A stretch of 64,000 nt of DNA from SSC4 sp964443225 (GCA_964443225.1 CAYUCC010000020.1:8011-72010), one strand, 5' to 3'; positions 1 through 8,961 are shown, numbered from the stretch's first letter. Numbers and translations: made by a program. The notes: generated by a model not told the origin, from the letters alone.

Positions 1-1
1 T

Positions 2-511
2 GCAGCCGGTGCCGGCGCGGCCACGGCGGACCTGGTGTATGCCGGTCTGGCGGCGGTAGCCGGGCAGGCGCTCAGCCTGGTGCTGGCGCCGTACGCAGCA
101 GTTCTGCGGGTCACGAGTGCGGTCGTACTGTTGATGATGGGTGGTTATGGCCTGTGGCGCCTGCGCCAGATGCCCGAACCAAGCAGTGCGCTGCGCACGA
201 ATGGTCGCAGCCGCCTCCGTACCTATGGCCAGTTTCTGGGTCTGACGCTGTTGAATCCCCTGACGATTGCCTATTTTGCGTCACTTATCCTGGGCATGCA
301 GGCTGGCACCCTGGACACGGCGGCGACCCGCCTGGCATTTGTGATCGGTGCCGGCCTGGCGTCACTCTCCTGGCAAACACTGCTGGCAGCCATCGGCGCG
401 CTGGGTCACCGTCACCTGTCGCCGCGTTTTCAGCTGGCAGCCAGCCTCTCTGGTAACCTGCTGATTGTTGGCTTTGGCGTCAGTATCGTGCTGTCTCTCG
501 TGAGCGGTTAG
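2..511 (+). CDS. LysE/RhtB-family amino-acid exporter, C-terminal part (cut by window start)
   Basis: The reading frame is already open at base 2 and encodes a segment ending ATADLVYAGL, which resembles the conserved early region of LysE-type exporters (G-A-A-T-A-D-x-x-Y). The true start therefore lies outside the window, and the GTG at 35 is only an internal codon. The remaining 169 residues hold four or five hydrophobic segments and an N-P-L-T-I-A-Y-F stretch typical of the second half of these transporters. Known family members export amino acids or their analogues across the cytoplasmic membrane; the substrate here cannot be read. The TAG stop is immediately followed by a palindromic repeat. 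Confidence 0.8.
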   Translation, partial: AAGAGAATADLVYAGLAAVAGQALSLVLAPYAAVLRVTSAVVLLMMGGYGLWRLRQMPEPSSALRTNGRSRLRTYGQFLGLTLLNPLTIAYFASLILGMQAGTLDTAATRLAFVIGAGLASLSWQTLLAAIGALGHRHLSPRFQLAASLSGNLLIVGFGVSIVLSLVSG

Positions 512-605
512 GGCTTGAAAAAGAATGACTTCCTGCAGAATAGCCGGAATTCGCCATCGCCAAATTCGATCAAATAAGCACGGGAAGTTATTCTTTTACA
601 TGCCC
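511..605. repeat. Palindromic element family A, copy A1
   Basis: The outer arms begin GGGCTTGAAAAAGAATGACT and end with the near-complement finishing TTACATGCCC. The inner part carries the family hallmark CCGGAATTCGCC. This copy is 95 bp instead of the usual 78 because the centre is expanded. Its first G is the last base of the LysE stop codon. It could serve as a 3' hairpin for LysE and for the convergent ATPase gene ending at 630. Confidence 0.8.
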
Positions 606-629
606 CCAGGATAAGAACCGCGGCAAAGG

Positions 630-1892
630 CTACCCCAGAACCTCCAGGTTCAACCGATTCAGCTGGTCAACAATACGATTGCGATCGGCGCGTAGGGTTT
701 CGGTGTCGCCATAGCGGCGCGACTCGTCCAGGTTGCGGGCCAGCTGTTCCTGAAAAGTGAGGACTTCGGCATAGCGCGGGTCGTTCTTTTCCAGACCATC
801 GAGTAGGGCTTTGATCTGCATTTCGGGAGTTGCTGCCTGATTTGTCTGCTCAAGCCGGTCGTGCGTTTCCCAATCGGGGATGTGTTCGGCGAAGATGGCA
901 GAAAAAATGACCCGCTGCCCGTTCCGTTCTTCAACATAACCACGCCGCTCGAGGCTGCGCAGGGCATATGCCTTCTGTGCGGACACAGTCTGCCCGGCAG
1001 CCAGGGTGCGCAGTACCAGCCGTTCGTCACCACTCAGTCGCTGCCAGGTATATTCGAACTGGTCCTCGGCCTGGTCGAAAAACTCACGGCGCGCTTCGGT
1101 CAGGCCGGCATCGGTGATCCGCACACCGTCGTGTTGATCGAACAGCGCCGCACAGGCGATCTGGACGAAATAGGGGTGAGTGCCGGCCCAGGCCAGGACT
1201 TCTGATGCGTGCGGCGCGAGGGCACGTCCGGCGGCCGCCGATGGTTCAGCGATCAGGCTGGACGCCTCGTCGGGGCGCAGTGGTCCCAGCGAAATCCGCG
1301 TGAAGATATTGAAAAACGGCGATTCTTTGATTTCACCGCTGTGCCCCAGCTCCTGCAGATCGACCTGCGAGGATGTCACGTAGGCCACAGCACGGCTGTT
1401 GGCGATGCCGCGCAAAAAAGCCAGGAATTCGGTGACGGTCGATGCGGGTATGTTGGGGTTGTTGGCGATGGCTTCGAATTCATCGAAAAAGATGATCAGG
1501 CGCCGGCTGTTGGCTTCCAATTGGTCGACGACGGTCTGAAACTGATCGTAGCCGGCGCTGTTCTCTTTGCCCGGTGGGATGGGAACGATTTTGCCCAACT
1601 CGGCGAAGATGGCCTGGAAAACCTGGTGGACCGTATAATCTTTGCGCGTCGAGAGATCGATGAAGATGGCGAGCAGGTTGTCGGGGTCTGGCACGACGTC
1701 GCGCCGGCGTTCGGGCAGGTAGGCCTGGTACAGCAGCGACGACTTGCCCATGCGTCGTTCGCCCACGACGGCCACTGACTGCGGCCGCGGGCTTCCGATA
1801 CGTGCGAGTATCTTCTGCAGCTCACGCTGTCGCCCGAAGAACTCCTGCGGCGCTTTGACCATGGTGCGGTTCAGGTAGGGATTGCCCATCAT
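630..1892 (-). CDS. STAND/AAA ATPase (ORC1/Cdc6-like P-loop ATPase)
   Basis: 420 aa. It opens with an NPYLN...FFGRQREL box, the usual entry to AAA_16/ORC-like STAND ATPase domains. Walker A is GERRMGKSS, Walker B is the hydrophobic run IIFFDEFE, and a sensor-like YVTSSQ follows. The C-terminal part is a winged-helix-like region and a charged helical tail. ATG at 1892 is chosen because AAGGAG lies 10 bp upstream and the ATG overlaps the TGA of the preceding gene (ATGA), implying translational coupling. The upstream partner at 1889-4702 carries a homologous ATPase domain, so the two may form a hetero-oligomer. No effector domain is visible, and the cellular role is unknown. Confidence 0.75.
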   Translation of the reverse strand: MMGNPYLNRTMVKAPQEFFGRQRELQKILARIGSPRPQSVAVVGERRMGKSSLLYQAYLPERRRDVVPDPDNLLAIFIDLSTRKDYTVHQVFQAIFAELGKIVPIPPGKENSAGYDQFQTVVDQLEANSRRLIIFFDEFEAIANNPNIPASTVTEFLAFLRGIANSRAVAYVTSSQVDLQELGHSGEIKESPFFNIFTRISLGPLRPDEASSLIAEPSAAAGRALAPHASEVLAWAGTHPYFVQIACAALFDQHDGVRITDAGLTEARREFFDQAEDQFEYTWQRLSGDERLVLRTLAAGQTVSAQKAYALRSLERRGYVEERNGQRVIFSAIFAEHIPDWETHDRLEQTNQAATPEMQIKALLDGLEKNDPRYAEVLTFQEQLARNLDESRRYGDTETLRADRNRIVDQLNRLNLEVLG

Positions 1893-4702
1893 GGTGCTGG
1901 CGCTCCTTCGGCGATGGTTTGCCACAGCGAGTGTTCGTCGCGAATCCAGTGCCGCAGGAGATCGATCCGATAACGGAAGGCATCGTCGCGGCGCTCCAGC
2001 AGTTCATCGCTGCGGACCAGGGCCGCCAAAGCGGTGTGAAGCGACTCGAACGGCAGCGCGGCCTTATGCGCCGCCAACACAGCGCTGATCTGCTCACTGC
2101 TGAGCCAGGCATCCGCGGTGGACAGTGCAGTTGCCAGGGCGGCCAGGGCAAGGCGCTCACCGGCATTGGCCTCGTTCCACAAGAAAATCATGTGGGGCAA
2201 CGGGTTTTCCACCAGGTCGGAGACAGCATTAGCGACGTCGTCCGTCGTGACGAGCTGGCGTTTTTCGAACAAGAGGATGTCGATGACTGCCCGGCAGACG
2301 CCCTGGGTGAAATAGGGGTGGCCGGCGCTCAGCCGCAGAATGGCGTCGATGGCGGCATCCTCGTAGGTGATCCCTGGCTGCACCGGTTCGGTGATCAGGC
2401 GGCGGCCCTCGCTGACCGACAGAAAACTGATCCGTTTGTACTGTGCGGGCGCAAAGGTGCGGGCCCAATCCCAAAACTGGCTCTGCATCTCCTCCAGCGG
2501 ACGCGAGCCCGTGAAGAGCAGCGCCAGGCGGCGGGGCTGTTCCATCACCGACTTCAGGTACGGGAAGATATCGGGGCTCATGCGCCCGCTTTCGACCATG
2601 CGCTCCAGGATTTCGTACTCGTCGAACATCAACAGCAGCCGGCGGTCCCCCGCGGTACGGTGTGCCAGGTCCAATACCTGCTCGAACGCACGGTAGGGAT
2701 TGGTTTCGCTGCTGCCCAACTTCTCCCCGGCGGCCCGCAGCGCCGGATCACCCAACGCATCGGCAATCCCCTGCGCCAGCCGTGCAAAAAAGTCGCGTGC
2801 CGTCACCTCGGCCATGACCTGCATGTCGATATACACCGGCGCATAGGCGGTCCCCAGGCGACCGTTTTTGATCTGGAGCAGCGTCGAGGTCTTGCCGGTC
2901 CGCCGGCCGCCGTACAGCACCAGCGCCAGGTTGCCGCGCGTCGACTCCAGTTCTTTGCGCACGTAGGTAAAAACATCCTCACGCCCATAAAACAGGGTTG
3001 CGTCTGCCACGGGTGGACCGACGATGTAAGGGTTGTGGGTGAGCGGTGCAGCAGACGGGGCAGGGAGGAGATCCAGTTCCGTCTTCTCCTCAGGTTGGGT
3101 CCCGATGGCGACTGCGCCAGTGGACGAAGCTTCGTCTGTCCGCGATGATGTGACGGGTACCGGGCCTACGGGTGTCGTGGCGGTCGATCTTCCACTGATT
3201 CGATACAACCAGGCCATGATCGGGTTGCGGAACACGAATGCGATGATGATCAAACCGGCGATGATCAGGGCAATCAGCCCCCCCGGATTCAGGCGCTCGG
3301 TGAGCTGTGACCATGCAGAAGGCGGCGGCAGCTCCCACACCGACACGTTATCGAACACGACCTGCGATCCGATGCCACCCGGTGCATCGGCAAAGAGGGC
3401 CAGACGCCCCTCGGCAATGGTCGCATCCTGTGCCTCACCCACCGGGTGCCCGTTGATGACCGCGGTCAGGTTGGTTCCCTGTGCAATCAGGGCCAGGCGG
3501 TTGGTATTGCCGTCACGGTTGATCCAGGGTGACGTACCGTTGAGGAGTAGATTCTCGTCAGTGGGTGTGTAGCCGCGCAGTTCGAAGCTGCCATCGTTGC
3601 TGATCCCAAAGGCATAATTGTATTCATACTCCTGGCGCCGCACCAGAAACCCGGCGCGCAGGTTGTCGATCGTGGTCACCGGCCACGCGACTTCGGCCTC
3701 GACAGCCGCGTCACGGTAGATGGTTGGCCATTCGGCCAAAAAGCCGCCATCACGCTCGGAAAAATCGAAACGGTACTGGCTGGTGTCATAATAGTGAACA
3801 TCACAGTTTTCAAGTGCCGGATTACGCTCAGGGCAGGGCAGGCCGCTCAGGGGATTGTCGAAGGTGTCGGTGAAGACCAGTCGAGCCCCACGTGGCAGTA
3901 CATCCTCCAGGGACAGCACGGGCACTGGTGTCAGGCGGATGCCGCCGCCCAGGTCCCAAATGCGGGCGTTATCGAAAACGACGTGATTGCCACCCGTGGA
4001 ATCGGTGCCGGCATACAGACCGACGTGCCCCAACTTGAATGTCTCATCGGTCACGGTATCGAGCAGACGACCGTTGACGAAGAACGACAGCTGCGGACCC
4101 TGGGCAATCACCGACAGCACATTGGTGGCAACACCGGGCTGGATAAACTCGGAGATGCTCAGTCCCGAAAGGTTCTTTTCTTCGCCAGCCACGGTACGGC
4201 GAATGAAGTAGGTTCGATCCTGGCGGATGATGAACGCATACTGATTGGCCGTGTCTCTTCCGCGCACGATGAGCCCCGTGCCAAAGTCACGGCCGGCATC
4301 CTCATAGGTCGCTTCGACCTCGATGGCCACATCAGCGTACTCCTGGCCGGGTGCCGTCCACGCCGCATGTGCTCCCCTGCGCGGCTGGTGAACGACAATA
4401 TGATACTGACCATCGCCGTAATAACGTTCGGTATCGGTCAACCGCGAGTTGGCCACCAGGCCACTGGTTGGATCGTCGAAGGTGTCGACAAACACGGGGC
4501 TGAGGTCGCTGGGCAGGCTTTCCTGGAACGACGGACCAGGCTGGCGCGTGGCCTGGGCAGTGACTTGGGCATCCACCCCCGGGCCAGACAGGGCCATTGC
4601 CGCCAGCACGACCAGCAGGCCAGCAATCAACCCCACGCCCAACCCGCGCCGAATGTGCCGGTACCTGGGGAATGCGGCTTCAGCTTGGTGCCGAGAATCC
4701 AT
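1889..4702 (-). CDS. Membrane-anchored two-domain sensor with C-terminal STAND ATPase
   Basis: 937 aa. A membrane segment lies at about residues 22-40. Two homologous beta-sandwich domains follow (about 68-250 and 275-457). Each starts FxDTFDxPxSGL and ends VVFDNxxxW, as in LamG/DUF1080-like carbohydrate-binding folds. A second membrane segment is at about 474-491 (LIALIIAGLIIIAFVF). A Pro/Thr-rich linker leads to a cytoplasmic ATPase with NPYIVGPPV, FYGRED, Walker A GGRRTGKT (about 598-605) and Walker B LLLMFDEYE. The topology implies external sensing coupled to an internal ATPase. ATG at 4702 has AAGGA 8 bp upstream, so an in-frame ATG ten codons earlier is less likely. The gene ends inside the start of the second ATPase gene. 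The ligand is unknown. Confidence 0.75.
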   Translation of the reverse strand: MDSRHQAEAAFPRYRHIRRGLGVGLIAGLLVVLAAMALSGPGVDAQVTAQATRQPGPSFQESLPSDLSPVFVDTFDDPTSGLVANSRLTDTERYYGDGQYHIVVHQPRRGAHAAWTAPGQEYADVAIEVEATYEDAGRDFGTGLIVRGRDTANQYAFIIRQDRTYFIRRTVAGEEKNLSGLSISEFIQPGVATNVLSVIAQGPQLSFFVNGRLLDTVTDETFKLGHVGLYAGTDSTGGNHVVFDNARIWDLGGGIRLTPVPVLSLEDVLPRGARLVFTDTFDNPLSGLPCPERNPALENCDVHYYDTSQYRFDFSERDGGFLAEWPTIYRDAAVEAEVAWPVTTIDNLRAGFLVRRQEYEYNYAFGISNDGSFELRGYTPTDENLLLNGTSPWINRDGNTNRLALIAQGTNLTAVINGHPVGEAQDATIAEGRLALFADAPGGIGSQVVFDNVSVWELPPPSAWSQLTERLNPGGLIALIIAGLIIIAFVFRNPIMAWLYRISGRSTATTPVGPVPVTSSRTDEASSTGAVAIGTQPEEKTELDLLPAPSAAPLTHNPYIVGPPVADATLFYGREDVFTYVRKELESTRGNLALVLYGGRRTGKTSTLLQIKNGRLGTAYAPVYIDMQVMAEVTARDFFARLAQGIADALGDPALRAAGEKLGSSETNPYRAFEQVLDLAHRTAGDRRLLLMFDEYEILERMVESGRMSPDIFPYLKSVMEQPRRLALLFTGSRPLEEMQSQFWDWARTFAPAQYKRISFLSVSEGRRLITEPVQPGITYEDAAIDAILRLSAGHPYFTQGVCRAVIDILLFEKRQLVTTDDVANAVSDLVENPLPHMIFLWNEANAGERLALAALATALSTADAWLSSEQISAVLAAHKAALPFESLHTALAALVRSDELLERRDDAFRYRIDLLRHWIRDEHSLWQTIAEGAPAP

Positions 4703-4747
4703 GGCGGCTATCCTTGTCAAGTAGGGATACAAAAGGCGACTGCACCC

Positions 4748-4776
4748 ATTTTACCATACCACCTCCCAACCACCAA
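4748..4776 (-). promoter_or_regulatory. Sigma-70-type promoter for the STAND ATPase pair
   Basis: On the minus strand TTGGTG, 17 bp, TAAAAT ends about 45 bp upstream of the start at 4702. The -10 box is preceded by TATGG, giving a TGn extended -10. Confidence 0.5.
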
Positions 4777-4780
4777 TCGG

Positions 4781-4910
4781 CATCCGTTCCAATCCGTTCC
4801 CCCTACTCCGTACTCCTTCCGTTCAATCCGTTCCCCCAACCCCCAACCCCTGTTCCCCAACCCCTGTTCCCCAACCCCTATCCCCCCAATTACCCCCACG
4901 CGCCAGTCAA
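4781..4910 (+). repeat. AATCCGTTCC / CCCCAACCCC simple-sequence array
   Basis: This pyrimidine-rich intergenic stretch is built from repeated CCGTTCCAAT / AATCCGTTCCC and CCCCAACCCCTGTT units. It sits between the divergent STAND operon and the MNT/HEPN pair. The same motif in reverse orientation forms the array at 29905-30180. Confidence 0.7.
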
Positions 4911-4913
4911 TGG

Positions 4914-4919
4914 TATAAT
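4914..4919 (+). promoter_or_regulatory. Extended -10 promoter (TGG TATAAT), probably leaderless
   Basis: A perfect TATAAT with upstream TGn lies only 6 bp before the ATG at 4926. Transcription would begin at or next to the start codon. No Shine-Dalgarno can fit in this space. Confidence 0.65.
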
Positions 4920-4925
4920 GCCCCC

Positions 4926-5285
4926 ATGACCAACATCCCCAACGTTACACCGCGTGGTTTCAAACAGCCGGTCTCGGAGACGCTGCCAGCGGCAGTTGCG
5001 CGTATCGCCCAAGCCCTGCACCCGCAGAAGATCATCCTCTTCGGCTCGTACGCCTACGGCAGCCCGACGCCGGATAGTGATGTGGATTTGTTGGTGGTGA
5101 TGGATACGACCGCATCAAGCAGCGAGCGCTACCTGGCTGTCTGCAGACTCCTGCGCCCGCGCCCGTTTCCGGTTGACATCGTCGTCAAAACACCGGAAGA
5201 ACTCCGCTACGAGGTGGAAAACAACGACTATTTCATCCACGAAGTAACCTCGCGAGGCGAAGTTGTCTATGAGCTCGGAAGCTAA
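4926..5285 (+). CDS. MNT-type minimal nucleotidyltransferase (MntA-like)
   Basis: 119 aa, the usual size of minimal nucleotidyltransferases. The core is ILFGSYAYGSPTPDSDVDLL, which satisfies GSx10DxD, the metal-binding and catalytic signature of pol-beta-fold nucleotidyltransferases. Known relatives act as antitoxins by AMPylating a HEPN partner, or pair with HEPN proteins of unknown role. The downstream HEPN gene overlaps it by 17 bp. The ATG is directly preceded by a -10 box, so the mRNA is probably leaderless. Whether this pair is a toxin-antitoxin module is inference. Confidence 0.85.
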   Translation: MTNIPNVTPRGFKQPVSETLPAAVARIAQALHPQKIILFGSYAYGSPTPDSDVDLLVVMDTTASSSERYLAVCRLLRPRPFPVDIVVKTPEELRYEVENNDYFIHEVTSRGEVVYELGS

Positions 5286-5676
5286 CCCGCTTGACTGGGT
5301 GGCCTACGCGGAGGACGACTACAAGGTTGCGCGCCTGCTGCTGCGTCGCCGACGCCCCATTACGCATGCGTCCTGTTTTCACGCGCAGCAGTGTGCCGAG
5401 AAGTATCTCAAAGCTGTTCTCGTGGCCAAGGGCGCGCTGTTTCCCAAAACCCACGATCTGATCACGCTCGATGATCTGTGCACGCAGGCGGGTGTGTTTG
5501 TCGCAGTACCAGAGGACAAACTTTCGCTGTTATCCAGCTACGCCACCCGCGTTCGTTATCCCGGCGACGAACCGATCCTCGAAGAAGCCAAAGACGCCCT
5601 CGCGACCGCCGCCGCGGTCCGGCGTTTTGTGCGCAAACTGCTGGGTGTGCCGGCCCGTCAGGCTTCGGCCGGATAG
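5269..5676 (+). CDS. HEPN-domain protein, partner of the MNT nucleotidyltransferase
   Basis: 135 aa with the HEPN signature WxxxAxxDYxxARLLL...CFHAQQCAEKYLKAVL and a second conserved part near YATRVRYPGD. An Arg-x4-His string (R28-H33) is present, but it lies before the conserved HAQQCAEKYLKA helix. It is unclear that it occupies the position of the RNase motif of HepT toxins. ATG at 5269 is preferred to an in-frame TTG two codons earlier. The gene overlaps the MNT gene, and its 3' end overlaps the convergent GNAT gene by 19 bp. It is likely a toxin or substrate-binding partner for the upstream enzyme; the activity is uncertain. Confidence 0.8.
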   Translation: MSSEANPLDWVAYAEDDYKVARLLLRRRRPITHASCFHAQQCAEKYLKAVLVAKGALFPKTHDLITLDDLCTQAGVFVAVPEDKLSLLSSYATRVRYPGDEPILEEAKDALATAAAVRRFVRKLLGVPARQASAG

Positions 5677-6629
5677 ACGCGGTGGTAGGCCGCGACCGTC
5701 TTCTCCACCGTAAAACCGACCGTCTCGTACAGCTTGACTGCCCCGGTCAGGTTCTCGGCATCCACCCTCAGCCCCGCCAGGTCGTGACCCAACTCCCTGG
5801 CCTGCAGCAGACTCTGCACCAGCAGGGCACGCGCCAGGCCGCGCTGCCGCCAGGGCCGGCGTACGTAAAGGATGCCAATCCACCCCTGGTTGCGCCCATA
5901 GTGACGCACCGCCGCCGGCCCCATGTCGTTCAAGGACGCCCCGGCAACCTCGTCCCCATCCCAGGCGACATAACTGCAGTCCAGGTTCATCCAACCGGCA
6001 TCGATGCGGTAATTGAACAAGGCAAAATCCTCCGGCAAATGGCCCCAATGGTCTTCGAAGGCCTCGTTGAAGCCGGCCCACACGGCACGATCGTCGCGCC
6101 GCGCCGCCCAGGTCGTTAGCTCGAGTCCCGCCGGCACAACCACGGGTGGGATCGGGTGGACCAGGTCGCGCACCATGTCGAAGAAGTAACGTACGCGACG
6201 CATGCCAAACGACTCGAACAGGGCGCGCGCGTTGGCCTGGTGGGCCGCCACCCGCGCGCCCAGGACGACCGGCGTATCACCCGCGGCCTGCGAGATGGCC
6301 TGCACGCGCTGCCACTGCGCCTCCAGGAGGGCGCGCCCAACACCGCGGCGCCGGAAGGCCGGGTGCACGTGGCACTCGCTGCGGTACATCTGGTGCCCCG
6401 CTTCGCCGCGCAGCCGCCCTTCCCCCAGACCTACCACACCGTGGCCGGCGATTTCAGCCACCAGCAGATCCTGCGCCGGTGTCCAGCGCGGGTCGGCCAG
6501 CCAGGTCTGCAGATCCGCCGGGCCAAAATTGGCCCGCTCACCGTCGGCCAGGCTGGCCGCGGCCACGATCGTCAGGATGGCATCCAGATCGGTGGTGCGA
6601 TAGGTGCGAACAGTGACATCGTGCGGCAT
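5658..6629 (-). CDS. Double-GNAT N-acetyltransferase
   Basis: 323 aa with two GNAT folds in tandem. The first has the acetyl-CoA loop VHPAFRRRGVGRALLEA; the second has LYVRRPWRQRGLARALLVQ. Both match the Q/RxxGxG/A motif. Such two-domain proteins often have one degenerate domain, but here both loops look intact. ATG at 6629 is selected because GGAG sits 6 bp upstream; earlier in-frame ATGs lack this. It is the last gene of a three-GNAT cluster on this strand. The substrate is unknown; small amines, antibiotics and ribosomal proteins are all possible. Confidence 0.8.
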   Translation of the reverse strand: MPHDVTVRTYRTTDLDAILTIVAAASLADGERANFGPADLQTWLADPRWTPAQDLLVAEIAGHGVVGLGEGRLRGEAGHQMYRSECHVHPAFRRRGVGRALLEAQWQRVQAISQAAGDTPVVLGARVAAHQANARALFESFGMRRVRYFFDMVRDLVHPIPPVVVPAGLELTTWAARRDDRAVWAGFNEAFEDHWGHLPEDFALFNYRIDAGWMNLDCSYVAWDGDEVAGASLNDMGPAAVRHYGRNQGWIGILYVRRPWRQRGLARALLVQSLLQARELGHDLAGLRVDAENLTGAVKLYETVGFTVEKTVAAYHRVYPAEA

Positions 6630-6640
6630 GTGAGACTCCA

Positions 6641-8014
6641 TCAGCTCAGCGCAATCATGCACGACGGCTGGGGCGGGAAGAGTGCATCGAGCACCACCGC
6701 CGCTTCGTCATCGGCCCAGCCGTCGGGATAGAACCGCCGCAGCTCGGCCAGCCCACTACGCCCGAAGATCATCTGCAGGATGACGCCCGGCGGAAAGTGA
6801 GCACTTTCCTGGTCGTACGCTGGCTGCCAGGGTTCGGCGGACACGAGCCGGCCCTGCTCGAAGACCACACGCAGACCGCTGACGTGCTCGGAGATGCTCA
6901 ACGTGCCCGTGTAACCCGCCACCACCGATCGTGCCAGCCGTGCTTCGAGCACCGGTGCGATGTGACGCAGGAAGGCGGGCAGGTCGGGCACACGAATGTA
7001 CCACGCGTAAGGGTCACGCGTGCGATGGAGGAGCTCGGGCATCGCCGCATAGGCGGGGTGCGCGATACGACCGAAGTTGAAGTACAGCGACTGCATCGGG
7101 CGCGACCGTTCCTGGGCGATTTGTTCGGCAAACCCCTTGAGCCAGCGCAGCACCGCCGGCAGCACGGCGCGCATCGACTGCCCATCGACTACGGCAAGTT
7201 CGACGACCGGCACCAGGCCACCCCAACAGTCGCGCGACGGGCCGACGTAACCCACCGGCCGTCCATCACCATCCTCGATCACGTGGAAGGGACGCCGCTC
7301 CCACGATTCGGGCGCGTAACCGGACAACAAGGTGCGCCAGAACCAGTCCGGGCGCGGACAGGCCACCAGGGAAAGCGCACAGTCACGCGCATAGAGCGGC
7401 GCAGCAAAAGAAATGTCATCCTCGGTCATGGGACGCAGCCGGTAGGCTTCGGTCTGGCCGTCCGCCAGCCGCGGCACACTCGTCAGGTCCACGGTGCGCC
7501 CACCGCCCAGGTCCATGGCATATTCGTAACCGAACTGCCGGTAGTACCAGGAGATGCCGGTGATGCCCTGCACCAGGTGACCCAACGCCGCGCTGCGGGC
7601 GTGGATGACTTCCATCTGGTGGCGCACCAGCCCACGGCGGCGATACGCCTGGTCGGTGGCCACCAGCTCCGGCCGGCCCACCTCGAAGGGGATGCCGGCG
7701 TAAGTCCAGGTCTGCGGAATCAGGCACAGGGTCGAAACGGGCTGGCCGCTGCGCGTGTCTTCGACCAGCGTGAAGTTGCCCGCGCCACACGTCGGGTGTT
7801 CGGGCGCCATCAGGTCACGCGTGGCAGCGGCAATTGCGGGCAGCGGCTGGCCATCGCCAAAGACACGCTCGTTGAGCGCAGTCACGGCCTCGATGTCTGC
7901 GGTCGTGGCAAAACGCAGGACCAGGCCATCCCCCAGGTCACGCGGGAGATCAAGAATGTGTTCGGGTACCGGCCGCGCCCCGTTGGTTGGGCGGACCACT
8001 TGTTGGTTGATCAT
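6641..8014 (-). CDS. Eis-like GNAT acetyltransferase
   Basis: 457 aa. The N-terminal GNAT has LVATDQAYRRRGLVRHQMEV, followed by GISWYYRQFGYEYAMDL. The long central and C-terminal part fits the Eis/COG4552 architecture (GNAT, second GNAT-like fold, sterol-carrier-like C-terminus), and the length is close to Eis proteins of about 400-450 aa. Eis enzymes acetylate aminoglycosides and other amines, but the native substrate is not inferable here. ATG at 8014 overlaps the stop of the upstream GNAT (ATGA) and has GAGAAGG 7 bp before it. Upstream in-frame codons read through the neighbouring gene and are rejected. Confidence 0.7.
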   Translation of the reverse strand: MINQQVVRPTNGARPVPEHILDLPRDLGDGLVLRFATTADIEAVTALNERVFGDGQPLPAIAAATRDLMAPEHPTCGAGNFTLVEDTRSGQPVSTLCLIPQTWTYAGIPFEVGRPELVATDQAYRRRGLVRHQMEVIHARSAALGHLVQGITGISWYYRQFGYEYAMDLGGGRTVDLTSVPRLADGQTEAYRLRPMTEDDISFAAPLYARDCALSLVACPRPDWFWRTLLSGYAPESWERRPFHVIEDGDGRPVGYVGPSRDCWGGLVPVVELAVVDGQSMRAVLPAVLRWLKGFAEQIAQERSRPMQSLYFNFGRIAHPAYAAMPELLHRTRDPYAWYIRVPDLPAFLRHIAPVLEARLARSVVAGYTGTLSISEHVSGLRVVFEQGRLVSAEPWQPAYDQESAHFPPGVILQMIFGRSGLAELRRFYPDGWADDEAAVVLDALFPPQPSCMIALS

Positions 8015-8961
8015 GTCAGCACCTTCTCGAAAAAGTCGAACTGCTGCGCCACGTGCATGCCGGCACGCTCGTACAGATGGGTCGCCCCCGTGGCATTGGC
8101 GGAATCGACCCCCAGACCGACGTGACGTTCGCCGCGCCGGTAGAACTCGCCGAACGAGTGAATCAGCAGGGCCATGCCGAGGCCCTGACGCCGCCATGGC
8201 CGGCGTATGGCCAGGTGACGCACCCAGCCGAGGTTTGGCCAATCATAACAAAGCGAGGTTCCAGCCACCTGATCGCCGTCCAGGGCCAGGAAAAACAGGC
8301 TGGGATCAAAATCGTCGCGCGCGATCGACCGGGCCGCCCACTCTTCGAAATTGCCGGGCACGTGTCCCCAATGATCAGCAAACGCCTCCTCGACAGCCTC
8401 GAACGCGGCGCGTGCCTCAGCGGCGGGGTCCATCGCACGCACGAGGATGCCTTCTGGCAGCTGCGGCGCAGCTGGCGGCTGCGTCAGGTCGATCTCCATG
8501 CGCCAGAAAGCGCGCACCTGACGATAGCCATGGTGTTCGAACAAGGCGCGCGCCGCCGCGTTCTTGTGGCTGGTGATGTGGCTGTTGGTGACCTGCGCAC
8601 CCGGCGGCGCCATTACGATGTGATCCCGCGCACGGACCTCACTCCACTGCAGCAGGGCCGTGCCGATCCCACGACCGAAATGTTCGGGGTGCACGGTGCC
8701 CATACTGCTGATTGTGACGTGCGGTTCTTTGTCCCAGGCTTCGACGTAGCCGATGATCTCACCCGCCGCGGTTTCGACCACGCGGGCGTCCGTGGCCAGG
8801 TCGAAACGCTGGCGCTGCCACTCAGCCAGCACATCCTCGCGCGATGTATCGGGCTCACCTATTTCGAAAGTGTCGTGTGCCTGCTGAAGGGCCAGCACGC
8901 CGTCGAGATCGTCTATTGCAGCGGGCCGTGCAATCAGGCCGGCCGGCAAATGCATATCCAT
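8011..8961 (-). CDS. Double-GNAT N-acetyltransferase
   Basis: 316 aa with two GNAT domains. Loop one is TVHPEHFGRGIGTALLQW and loop two is LAIRRPWRRQGLGMALLIH. It is clearly related to the protein at 5658-6629 in domain order, length and the WGHVPxxFE motif, so the two are probably duplicates flanking the Eis-like gene. ATG at 8961 has AAGGAG 5-6 bp upstream. It is the first gene of the three-GNAT cluster. The substrate is unknown. Confidence 0.8.
   Translation of the reverse strand: MDMHLPAGLIARPAAIDDLDGVLALQQAHDTFEIGEPDTSREDVLAEWQRQRFDLATDARVVETAAGEIIGYVEAWDKEPHVTISSMGTVHPEHFGRGIGTALLQWSEVRARDHIVMAPPGAQVTNSHITSHKNAAARALFEHHGYRQVRAFWRMEIDLTQPPAAPQLPEGILVRAMDPAAEARAAFEAVEEAFADHWGHVPGNFEEWAARSIARDDFDPSLFFLALDGDQVAGTSLCYDWPNLGWVRHLAIRRPWRRQGLGMALLIHSFGEFYRRGERHVGLGVDSANATGATHLYERAGMHVAQQFDFFEKVLT

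Noticed and set aside
1919..3148. 409-codon open frame opposite the STAND ATPase gene
   Set aside because: It is antisense to a gene with clear Walker motifs, has no recognisable domain, and long antisense frames are expected in GC-rich coding DNA.
4781..4910. Replication origin or AT-rich control region
   Set aside because: The stretch is a pyrimidine-rich simple repeat without DnaA boxes or origin genes nearby.
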